Below are positions 52,501 through 60,532 of a DNA stretch of 64,000 bases, piece by piece. A program made the translations under genes and the position numbers. Position 1 is the first letter of the stretch; every line of letters starts with the position of its first letter. The DNA comes from CBDDCQ01 sp965226285 (GTDB lineage Bacteria > Bacteroidota > Bacteroidia > Flavobacteriales > Ichthyobacteriaceae). Below the pieces are notes generated by a model, which worked only from the letters and a program-made list of their open reading frames with translations, had not been told where the DNA came from and made no database searches. The DNA lies in NCBI GenBank assembly GCA_965226285.1, contig CBDDCQ010000005.1, positions 1 through 64,000 on the forward strand, given 5' to 3'.

Positions 52501-54468
52501 ATGTTTTTAAATAAATTTTATAAAAGCATTATGCTTTTTATGGGTTTCTTGTTGGTATGTTGTAACAATAACAATACAGAAACCTTAACAACCAATAATG
52601 GTAGTGATATCACATCTTTTGAATTGAAAGCCGCTAACAATGCAGCACTTTCAAAAGATATAAAAGCAACCATAGATATGGATGCCAAAACCGTAAAATT
52701 GACCGTCCCCAGCGGTACCGATGTTACGGCACTCAAAGCCTATTTTGAATTGTCTGAAGGGGCTACGGCAAGTGTAAAAGCAATTACGCAAAAAAGTGGT
52801 GTTACCGCTAATGATTTTACAAATCCGGTAACTTATACCATTACCGCAGAGGATAAATCTACTAAAAATTACACTGTTACCGTAACAAAAGAAGCTAGCA
52901 GTGCAAAAAACATGAGCACTTTTAAGTTTAGAGCTGCAGACAATTCAGCACTTTCAAGAGATGTAAATGGAAGTGTCAATAATACGGCTAATACTGTTGC
53001 GCTCACAGTACCAAGTGGTACTGATGTTACGGCACTCAAAGCCTATTTCGAACTATCAGCAGGTGCCAGTGCAAAAATTGGAAGTACTGTCCAGCAAAGT
53101 GGCGTTACGGCAAATAATTTTACCAATGCACTAACTTATACCATTACCGCAGTGGATAACTCTACTAAAAATTACACTGTTACCGTAACAAAAGAGGCTG
53201 GGAATGCAAAAAACATGAGCACTTTTAAGTTTAGAGCTGCAGACAATTCAGCACTTTCAAGAGATGTAAATGGAAATATCAATAATACGGCTAATACTGT
53301 TGCGCTCACAGTACCAAGTGGTACTGATGTTACGGCACTCAAAGCCTATTTTGAACTATCAGCAGGTGCCAGTGCAAAAATTGGAAGTATTGCCCAGCAA
53401 AGTGGCGTTACGGCAAATAATTTTACCAATGCACTAACTTATACCATTACCGCAGTGGATAATTCTACTAAAAATTACACTGTTACCGTTACCATAGCAA
53501 GCGGCAGTGTAACACCCACAGGACCCACCAACCTAAAAAAAGGTTATGGCAATAGTTCCTATCACTATTTTTATTATCCAACAGACGGTAAAATTTATTA
53601 CTCTTCCAAGTACCATATCTATAAAATGGATTTGGACGGTAGCAATTCGGTAAAAATAAAGGACAAGACAAGCGGGGTAAATTATCCCAGTAGTAGCATT
53701 CCAGACGAAAATGTATATGTGTATAATGACTGGGTTTATTATAACAATTACACAGAAAAGAAAATATACAAAATGAGAAGAGACGGTACCAGCCATAGCT
53801 TATTTTTAAATGATGCTTATGGTGATATGAAAATCGTAGGGGATTATTTTTATTTTTCTTCTGGCAATAGAACGCTAAAAAGAATAAAAGTAGATAAAAG
53901 CGAAGCGGAAGAAACCATCCATAGAGAAAGAGGTTACAAAATGACTTTTGGCGTGAGGGGTAATGCCGTGTATTACCATAAAGGAGATGATTGGTTATAT
54001 AAAGTTGACTTAGCCACCAAAACAAAGACCACATTATCCAGTGGACTTAATGACGGCTTTATTTTTGAAAAAACACATATCTATTACCGCGACCATAGCA
54101 ATGGTTATGGTATCTCCAAATCGGATTACGATATGCAAAATGAGGTATTGATAAGACGTACCACGCAAGAGATTCGCGATGATGGCAATCGAATGAACTT
54201 ATCCGATGATTTCTTTTGTTATGTCAATAGAGTTCCTTGGGGTAGTTCAGGGAGTATAAACCTGTATTTTGTATCTCGAGACGGTAGCACAGAAACCAAG
54301 TTAGTTGATAATATTCAAGCAGAGTGGCCTAATCAACCAAAGCTAATAGGTGAGTTTAGAATCATAGGCAACTGGATTTATTACCTTATAAACACAAGCG
54401 GACAAGTTTTAGAAATTTCTAGAATTAAAAAAGACGGCACTGGTAAAGCAGTTGTCAAACGGCTTTAG
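52501..54468 (+). CDS. Repeat lipoprotein with three DUF5018-like repeats and DUF5050-like domain
   Basis: 655 residues. The signal peptide has the same MFLNKFYKS start and LLVC lipobox (Cys20). One first-type repeat and two STFKFRAADN repeats follow, then the DUF5050-like domain (about 345-655). It is the intact short paralogue of the frameshifted 49185-52051 gene, differing mainly in repeat number. It is presumably a surface-exposed lipoprotein, and the repeats likely act as a stalk of variable length. It carries its own promoter and terminator. Confidence 0.87.
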   Translation: MFLNKFYKSIMLFMGFLLVCCNNNNTETLTTNNGSDITSFELKAANNAALSKDIKATIDMDAKTVKLTVPSGTDVTALKAYFELSEGATASVKAITQKSGVTANDFTNPVTYTITAEDKSTKNYTVTVTKEASSAKNMSTFKFRAADNSALSRDVNGSVNNTANTVALTVPSGTDVTALKAYFELSAGASAKIGSTVQQSGVTANNFTNALTYTITAVDNSTKNYTVTVTKEAGNAKNMSTFKFRAADNSALSRDVNGNINNTANTVALTVPSGTDVTALKAYFELSAGASAKIGSIAQQSGVTANNFTNALTYTITAVDNSTKNYTVTVTIASGSVTPTGPTNLKKGYGNSSYHYFYYPTDGKIYYSSKYHIYKMDLDGSNSVKIKDKTSGVNYPSSSIPDENVYVYNDWVYYNNYTEKKIYKMRRDGTSHSLFLNDAYGDMKIVGDYFYFSSGNRTLKRIKVDKSEAEETIHRERGYKMTFGVRGNAVYYHKGDDWLYKVDLATKTKTTLSSGLNDGFIFEKTHIYYRDHSNGYGISKSDYDMQNEVLIRRTTQEIRDDGNRMNLSDDFFCYVNRVPWGSSGSINLYFVSRDGSTETKLVDNIQAEWPNQPKLIGEFRIIGNWIYYLINTSGQVLEISRIKKDGTGKAVVKRL

Positions 54469-54769
54469 CAAGTTTAAAAGTTACATTAAAACAAGTACAA
54501 AAAACGGGTTATTAAAAAATAGCCCGTTTTTTATTTTTTTAATCTATTTTGCAATGATTTTAATTTTTAAATGTAAATTAAAAAAATATGTATTATATTG
54601 TGATAAAAAAACGACCACCATTGATGCAAAAGACTATATGGTTGGAGTCGTATCGTAACACTTCAAAGATAGATAAAGTAATGCAAAAAACAATAAAATA
54701 TTGCACTTGTAAGTGGAATCTATCAAATAATTTAACAAATAAAATTATTTTTAAATATTTATAAAATAT
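53491..54769 (+). repeat. 1.28-kb direct repeat, copy 2
   Basis: Partner of 51074-52352. Its end lies just before the rplS promoter, so the duplication has moved the array right up to a ribosomal protein gene. Confidence 0.88.
54499..54533 (+). terminator. Rho-independent terminator, second copy
   Basis: Same hairpin and T run as at 52082-52116. It ends the 52501 gene. Confidence 0.8.
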
Positions 54770-54772
54770 ATA

Positions 54773-54780
54773 TAAATTTG
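54773..54780 (+). promoter_or_regulatory. -7 box for rplS
   Basis: TAAATTTG fits TAnnTTTG and lies 86 bases before the rplS ATG, just outside the duplicated block. Confidence 0.4.
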
Positions 54781-54866
54781 CCAACATGCAATTGATAGGT
54801 AAAACCTCTGACGAAATACGTGTATGTTATATCTGTTTTTTTTAAGTATTTACACGAATTTATAAA

Positions 54867-55229
54867 ATGAGTTTAATAAAGTTTGTACAAGAAACACTAG
54901 TAGAAAAAAAAGATTTTCCAAATTTTGCGGCAGGAGATACGATAACAGTAACATACCAAATTAAAGAAGGTGAAAAGACTAGGTTACAGTCTTTTAAAGG
55001 AGTAGTACTCCAAAGGAGAGGTAGTGGTACTACTGAAACATTTACGATAAGAAAAATATCTGGTACTGTAGGAGTAGAAAGAATATTTCCCATAAGTATG
55101 CCTACTATTCAGAATATAGAAATTAATAAAAGAGGAAAGGTAAGAAGAGCTCGTATATTCTATTTGAGAGGATTAACGGGTAAAAAAGCTAGAATCAAAG
55201 AAAAGATTTCAGTGATAAAAAAAGATTAA
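54867..55229 (+). CDS. rplS: 50S ribosomal protein L19
   Basis: 120 residues. It has the L19 signature (PNFAAGDTITVTYQIKEG, FKGVVLQRRGSG, GVERIFP) and a basic tail. It sits at the 30S-50S interface. It is preceded by a TAAATTTG box and followed by a terminator at 55254-55279, so it is transcribed alone. A long 5' leader of about 80 bases leaves room for autoregulation, but no structure is evident. Confidence 0.97.
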   Translation: MSLIKFVQETLVEKKDFPNFAAGDTITVTYQIKEGEKTRLQSFKGVVLQRRGSGTTETFTIRKISGTVGVERIFPISMPTIQNIEINKRGKVRRARIFYLRGLTGKKARIKEKISVIKKD

Positions 55230-55253
55230 CTTTAAATTTATAAGGTTAATATT

Positions 55254-55279
55254 AAAAGCCTTTATTTAAAGGGCTTTTT
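55254..55279 (+). terminator. Terminator after rplS
   Basis: AAAGCCTTT and AAAGGGCTT form a stem with one bulged G, followed by six T. Confidence 0.75.
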
Positions 55280-55319
55280 TGTTTATGAGCTTTTTTTATT
55301 AAAATAATCTACTTAGGTT

Positions 55320-55327
55320 TACCTTTG
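55320..55327 (+). promoter_or_regulatory. -7 box for lysS
   Basis: TACCTTTG lies 25 bases before the lysS ATG and fits TAnnTTTG. Confidence 0.5.
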
Positions 55328-55352
55328 TAAAAAATAAAGAAATATTCAATAT

Positions 55353-57053
55353 ATGCAACTTTCCGAACAAGAGATATTAAGAAGAGAATCCTTACAGAAA
55401 TTAAGAGATTTAGGAATCAATCCATATCCCGCAAATGAGTTTAAATTTACTCATTATTCTACAGATATTATAGGTTCATTTGATAGTGAAAACTTAAAAG
55501 AGGTAGTATTGTGTGGTAGAATAATGAGTCGTAGAATTATGGGTAAAGCCTCTTTTGTAGAGCTTAAAGATACAAAGGGTAGGATACAACTGTATGTTAC
55601 TCGAGATGATATATCTGATGATGAAGAAAAAACTATGTACAACATAGTATTTAAGAAGTGTTTAGATATTGGAGACTTTATAGGTGTAAGGGGTTTTATA
55701 TTTAAAACACAAGTAGGAGAAGTTACTTTGCATGTAAAAGAGCTTATGATACTTTCTAAATCGTTAAGACCGCTACCCATTGTAAAAATAGATGACCAAG
55801 GTAATATACACGATGCTTTTTCTGAGCCTGAACTCAGATATAGGCAAAGGTATGTAGATTTGATAGTAAATGATAAAGTAAAAGATACCTTTGTCAAACG
55901 AACTCAAATTACCAATACAATGCGAGAGTTTTTCAATGGTAAAAAATGGCTTGAAGTAGAAACGCCTATATTACAACTTATACCTGGAGGAGCTTCTGCA
56001 CGTCCTTTTGTTACGCATCACAATGCTTTGAATATTCCTTTGTATTTGAGGATTGCTAATGAGTTATATCTCAAGAGATTGATTGTAGGAGGGTTTGAAG
56101 GAGTATATGAATTTGCCAAAGATTTTCGTAACGAAGGAATGGATAGAACCCATAATCCTGAGTTTACAATAATGGAACTTTATGTAGCATACAAAGATTA
56201 TAATTGGATGATGAAAATGACCGAGGAATTGCTAGAAAAAGTTACTACTACTTTGCATGGGAAATCTAAAATAAGAGTTGGAGATAATGAAATAGAATTT
56301 GCCAAGCCCTACAAAAAAATATCTATGATAGAAGCCATTAAAGAATATACAGGTGTAGATATATCGGGTATGGAAGAAGACCAATTAAGACAAGTGTGCA
56401 AACAATTTAATATAGAGGTAGATGACACTATGGGTAAAGGTAAACTCATAGATGAAATATTTGGAGAAAAATGTGAAGCCCATTTAATACAACCTACTTT
56501 TATCACAGATTATCCTATAGAGATGAGTCCCCTTACTAAAAGACATAGAGATAACCCTAAACTTACAGAGCGTTTTGAGTTGATTATAAATCGTAAAGAA
56601 ATAGCAAATTGCTATTCGGAGTTAAATGACCCCTTAGACCAAAGAGAACGCTTTGAATCACAATTGAAATTATCTGAAAAAGGAGATGATGAAGCCATGT
56701 TCATAGATGATGATTTTTTAAGAGCGTTAGAGTATGGTATGCCTCCTACAGCAGGTATAGGTATAGGTATAGACCGTTTGGCAATGCTAATGACAGATAA
56801 TACTTCAATACAAGAAGTGCTATTTTTCCCACAGATGAAACCCAATAGTAAAAATGCTATAGAACTTAACAGAGATGAGAAAATGGTATTGAACTTACTC
56901 AAAGGTAATTCGCCTGTAGAACTGAATAACCTGAAAGAACAATCAGGACTTAGTAATAAAAAATGGGATAAGACGATAAAAGAACTTATTAAAAATAAAT
57001 TAACTAAGGTTAGTAAAACAGAAACTGGTTTATTTATAGAAACTTTGAATTAG
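55353..57053 (+). CDS. lysS: Lysyl-tRNA synthetase (class II) with C-terminal extension
   Basis: 566 residues. The OB-fold anticodon domain is about 40-150. Class II motif 2 is FRNEGMDRTHNPEFT and motif 3 is GIGIGIDRLAML. The core ends near 500 and is followed by about 65 extra residues (EKMVLNLLKGNSPVELNNLK, WDKTIKELIKNKL) that look like a winged-helix module. That extension is regular in flavobacterial LysS. Confidence 0.97.
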   Translation: MQLSEQEILRRESLQKLRDLGINPYPANEFKFTHYSTDIIGSFDSENLKEVVLCGRIMSRRIMGKASFVELKDTKGRIQLYVTRDDISDDEEKTMYNIVFKKCLDIGDFIGVRGFIFKTQVGEVTLHVKELMILSKSLRPLPIVKIDDQGNIHDAFSEPELRYRQRYVDLIVNDKVKDTFVKRTQITNTMREFFNGKKWLEVETPILQLIPGGASARPFVTHHNALNIPLYLRIANELYLKRLIVGGFEGVYEFAKDFRNEGMDRTHNPEFTIMELYVAYKDYNWMMKMTEELLEKVTTTLHGKSKIRVGDNEIEFAKPYKKISMIEAIKEYTGVDISGMEEDQLRQVCKQFNIEVDDTMGKGKLIDEIFGEKCEAHLIQPTFITDYPIEMSPLTKRHRDNPKLTERFELIINRKEIANCYSELNDPLDQRERFESQLKLSEKGDDEAMFIDDDFLRALEYGMPPTAGIGIGIDRLAMLMTDNTSIQEVLFFPQMKPNSKNAIELNRDEKMVLNLLKGNSPVELNNLKEQSGLSNKKWDKTIKELIKNKLTKVSKTETGLFIETLN

Positions 57054-57082
57054 TGTTTTTTAATTAAAAACTTAATCGAAAT

Positions 57083-58603
57083 ATGAAAAAAATATCTATT
57101 GTAATTTTATTTGCTGTTGCACTTTTGAGTTGTAGCACACAGAGAGATCATGGTCAGCCTAATATTATATTTTTTTTGGCTGATGACCTTGGCTATGGTG
57201 AGGTAGGGGTATATGGTCAAACCAAGATACGAACGCCTCATATGGATGCACTGGCAAAAAATGGAATGAAGTTTACTCAACATTATTCAGGAGCTCCTGT
57301 ATGTGCGCCAGCCCGTTATGTATTTTTAACAGGTAAACATATGGGGCATGCCTTTATCAGAGGAAATGACCCTTGGAAAGAGCGTGGAGATGTATGGAAT
57401 TATAAAAAAGCATCTTTGGATTCTAACCTTGAAGGACAAAGACCTATACCAAGCCATACAGTAACTTTAGGAAAAGAGCTTAAAAAAGAAGGGTATAAGA
57501 CTAGTATTTTTGGAAAATGGGGGTTAGGTGCACCCAAATCGGAAGGTGCTCCTAATCTTCAAGGATTTGACTATTTTTACGGGTATAATTGTCAGAGACA
57601 AGCTCATAATTTGTATCCACCGCATTTGTGGGAAAACATGGAAAAAGATATACTTAAAAATGAAATAGTCGCTCCTAGTACTCCACTCGATAAAGGCGCA
57701 GATCCTTATGATGAGAACAATTATAAGAGATATACACAAAAAGAGTATGCCCCAGAGAAAATACATCAAAAAGCATTGTCTTTTATCAAAAAGAATAAGG
57801 ATAATCCGTTTTTTATGTACTATGCCTCTCCTTTGCCTCACTTGCCTTTGCAAGCTCCCAAAAAATATGTAAACAAATACAGAAAGATATTTGGAGAAGA
57901 AAAGCCTTATACAGGCAAAGCTTACTTTCCTAATAGGTATCCAAGAGCGACTTATGCAGCTATGATTACTTATTTAGATGATCAGTTAGGAGAAATTATA
58001 GCAGAACTTAAAAAGCAAGGCGTATATGAAAATACTATCATCATACTTTCTAGTGATAATGGACCTACTTATACAGGAGGAGTAGATTTTGATTTTTTTG
58101 AAAGTTCAAAACCTTTTTCAAATGGGTATGGAAGAACCAAAGGATTTGTATATGAAGGAGGTATTCGTGTTCCTTTGATTGCTAGTTGGCCCAATCGTAT
58201 TAAGCCCGGTACCACTAGCCATTATATATCGGCTTTTTATGATTTGATGCCTACCATTTGTGATTTGGCTGGACTAAAACCTCCTAAAGATATCGATGGA
58301 ATTAGTTTTAAACCTGAACTATTAGGTGAAAAACAAAAAAAACACAAATTCTTATATTGGGAATTTCCTAGTTATAAAGGACAACAAGCTGTGAGAATGG
58401 GAAAATGGAAAGGTATTAGGAAAAATATATTTAAAGGCAATATGAGAATAGAATTATATGACTTGGAAACAGATATAAAAGAAAAGATAGATATAGCTGA
58501 TAAGTATCCCGATATTGTACAGGAGATAGCAAGCATAATGAAACAAGAACATGAACCTTCTAATAATGATAGATTTAAGTTTAAGGAGTTAGGAGATAAA
58601 TAA
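57083..58603 (+). CDS. Sulfatase (arylsulfatase A-like lipoprotein)
   Basis: 506 residues. The signal peptide has lipobox ALLSC (Cys17). The formylglycine motif CAPAR (74-78, C-x-P-x-R) marks the active site and IIFFLADDLGYGE (28-40) has the metal-binding Asp pair. SSDNGPTYTGG and KGFVYEGGIRVPL are also typical. It removes sulfate from a glycan or small ester outside the cell or in the periplasm. It needs a formylglycine-generating or radical-SAM maturase, not seen here. A host-glycan role is plausible. It lies 29 bases after lysS. Confidence 0.93.
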   Translation: MKKISIVILFAVALLSCSTQRDHGQPNIIFFLADDLGYGEVGVYGQTKIRTPHMDALAKNGMKFTQHYSGAPVCAPARYVFLTGKHMGHAFIRGNDPWKERGDVWNYKKASLDSNLEGQRPIPSHTVTLGKELKKEGYKTSIFGKWGLGAPKSEGAPNLQGFDYFYGYNCQRQAHNLYPPHLWENMEKDILKNEIVAPSTPLDKGADPYDENNYKRYTQKEYAPEKIHQKALSFIKKNKDNPFFMYYASPLPHLPLQAPKKYVNKYRKIFGEEKPYTGKAYFPNRYPRATYAAMITYLDDQLGEIIAELKKQGVYENTIIILSSDNGPTYTGGVDFDFFESSKPFSNGYGRTKGFVYEGGIRVPLIASWPNRIKPGTTSHYISAFYDLMPTICDLAGLKPPKDIDGISFKPELLGEKQKKHKFLYWEFPSYKGQQAVRMGKWKGIRKNIFKGNMRIELYDLETDIKEKIDIADKYPDIVQEIASIMKQEHEPSNNDRFKFKELGDK

Positions 58604-58614
58604 TAATAAACTTA

Positions 58615-58622
58615 TATATTTG
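58615..58622 (+). promoter_or_regulatory. -7 box for accA
   Basis: TATATTTG lies 35 bases before the ATG at 58658 and fits the Bacteroidetes consensus. Confidence 0.5.
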
Positions 58623-58657
58623 TATTGTTAAAAATAAAAGAAAACAAGAATAGTTAT

Positions 58658-59611
58658 ATGGAATACTTAGATTTTGAAAAACCAGTACAAGAGTTAGAAG
58701 AACAATTAATTAGATGTAAAGATTTAGGGGAGAAGTCAGGAGTAGATGTATCAGAATCTTATGATAATATAAATAAGAAACTAAATATTGTACTTAAAGA
58801 TATATATAAGAATTTAACGCCTTGGCAAAAAGTACAATTATCTAGACATCCTTGCAGACCTTATGCTTTAGATTATATAAATGCGCTAGCAGGTAATACC
58901 TTTATAGAAATGCACGGAGATAGAACAGTCAAAGACGATAAGGCTATGATAGGTGGTTTTGGTAAAGTTGCTGATCAACCTGTAATGTTTATAGGTCAGC
59001 AAAAAGGTATTAATACTAAGATGCGACAGTATAGAAATTTTGGAATGTCAAATCCTGAAGGGTATCGTAAAGCACTTAGATTAATGAAGTTAGCAGAAAA
59101 ATTTAATCGTCCTGTGGTTACATTGATAGATACACCGGGTGCATTTCCCGGATTAGAAGCAGAAGAAAGAGGGCAAGGAGAGGCAATCGCTAGAAATATA
59201 TATGAAATGAGCATTTTAAAAATACCTATTATATCTATAGTTATAGGTGAGGGTGCTTCGGGTGGAGCTCTGGGTATAGGTGTAGCTGATAAAATGGTGA
59301 TGCTTGAAAATACTTGGTATTCTGTGATTTCTCCTGAAAGTTGTTCTTCCATTCTATGGAGAAGTTGGAACTATAAGGAGAAGGCTGCTGAAATGCTTAA
59401 ACTTACAGCTAAAGATATGCTCAATAATGGACTTATAGATGAAGTAATTAAAGAACCTCTTGGCGGTGCCCATAGAGATAGAGATAAAATCTACCAATCT
59501 GTTAGAAAATATATAACTAAAAATCTGAAAGATCTTTTTGCTTTTTCTGCTGAAGAAAGAGTTTCTCAAAGAATAGATAAGTTTTCTAATATGGGGGTGT
59601 TTAAAGAATAA
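58658..59611 (+). CDS. accA: Acetyl-CoA carboxylase carboxyltransferase alpha subunit
   Basis: 317 residues from ATG 58658 (MEYLDFEKPVQELEEQL), which matches the usual start and length; a longer frame from TTG 58625 would run into the promoter box. Crotonase-fold marks are RNFGMSNPEGYRKALRLM, IDTPGAFPGLEAEERGQGEA and GEGASGGALGIGV. It transfers CO2 from biotin to acetyl-CoA, starting fatty acid synthesis. AccD is not adjacent. Confidence 0.95.
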   Translation: MEYLDFEKPVQELEEQLIRCKDLGEKSGVDVSESYDNINKKLNIVLKDIYKNLTPWQKVQLSRHPCRPYALDYINALAGNTFIEMHGDRTVKDDKAMIGGFGKVADQPVMFIGQQKGINTKMRQYRNFGMSNPEGYRKALRLMKLAEKFNRPVVTLIDTPGAFPGLEAEERGQGEAIARNIYEMSILKIPIISIVIGEGASGGALGIGVADKMVMLENTWYSVISPESCSSILWRSWNYKEKAAEMLKLTAKDMLNNGLIDEVIKEPLGGAHRDRDKIYQSVRKYITKNLKDLFAFSAEERVSQRIDKFSNMGVFKE

Positions 59612-59621
59612 AATCTTTAAC

Positions 59622-59650
59622 ACTAATATTATTATTAGTTTGTTATTTTA
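59622..59650. terminator. Possible terminator between accA and the response regulator
   Basis: ACTAATA (59622-59628) and TATTAGT (59633-59639) form a perfect hairpin with a 4-base loop, followed by T-rich TTGTTATTTT on the plus strand. It lies in the 36-base gap between two converging genes and could serve accA. Confidence 0.45.
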
Positions 59651-60532
59651 CATCTTTCTTAAAGAGCCTATACTACTCTCCATTTCTCGTTTAATTCCTT
59701 CCAAAATACTTTTATATTTGGCAAGTTTCTTTCTTATCTCACGTCCCGTTTCATTAACCTTTTTTACATTTATTTCTTCTTCTTTTTTGTGGGCATATAT
59801 ATTTCTGTTTTTTAGTATATCTTCATTATAACCCTCAAAGAACTTTTCGACTTTTAAATTTCTTACGGAGCAAATCTTATTTATCACTTTTGCTTTATGA
59901 AATGACGTAAAAATGCGTCCGTCTTTTACTTTTTCTGCTATTGCTTTCTTAACTGAATTAAGTGTCTTTTGATTGTTAGATATTGTTTCTTTCATTTTTT
60001 CTACCGCATACTTTTTAATATATCCATTGTCATTTTTGAGTGCTTTCAAAATAATGTCTAGCATCATCTTATCTAAATCACTTGTCTCTGCCATTAAGAG
60101 TCCTCTGATAGTATTTACTTCTTCAATTTTTTTAATGGTTGTTCTAACTACTTTTTCAAACTTGATTCCTAAAAGATCTCGCCCTGATATATAAACGCCC
60201 TCTAACATATGAGACTTCATTATCTCGTCTATTTTTTCAGTATCAGTTGAATAAAATATAATGTCGGTATATACTTCTTTACTTCTGATAAAACTTATTA
60301 CATGATCACCATATTCTTTTTCATTATCCTTTAGTTTTAAGTCTACTAGAAATAAATCAAAATCCTTTAACCCATCTTGATCAATAGTGTTCTTAACCTC
60401 CTGAAAATCTTCGAATCTTAAAACTTTTAACTTAAAACCCCAATCTTCAAGAGTTTCCTTAAAATCCTTTTTGGCATCTTTAAACCAGTCATTATTATCT
60501 TCCACCCAGAATATTTTGTAGTCTATTCTCAT
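59648..60532 (-). CDS. Response-regulator-like protein with helical output domain
   Basis: 294 residues. A receiver domain spans about 5-125: acidic pair Glu11/Asp12 (WVEDN), probable phospho-acceptor Asp64 (LFLVDLKLKD) and Ser95/Thr96 (FYSTD). The conserved Lys of receivers seems replaced in VYISGRD. Residues 130-294 form a charged helical domain with no DNA-binding motif I recognise. Its ATG overlaps the stop of the double-GHKL gene by 4 bases, so the two proteins are made together and this is probably its phosphorylation or docking partner. Confidence 0.75.
   Translation of the reverse strand: MRIDYKIFWVEDNNDWFKDAKKDFKETLEDWGFKLKVLRFEDFQEVKNTIDQDGLKDFDLFLVDLKLKDNEKEYGDHVISFIRSKEVYTDIIFYSTDTEKIDEIMKSHMLEGVYISGRDLLGIKFEKVVRTTIKKIEEVNTIRGLLMAETSDLDKMMLDIILKALKNDNGYIKKYAVEKMKETISNNQKTLNSVKKAIAEKVKDGRIFTSFHKAKVINKICSVRNLKVEKFFEGYNEDILKNRNIYAHKKEEEINVKKVNETGREIRKKLAKYKSILEGIKREMESSIGSLRKM

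Noticed and set aside
51074..54769. Composite transposon
   Set aside because: No insertion sequence, inverted repeats or target duplication flank the two copies; simple tandem duplication explains them.
58625..58657. Upstream TTG start for accA
   Set aside because: It would place the start just after the promoter box and add 11 residues absent from the family; ATG 58658 fits better.
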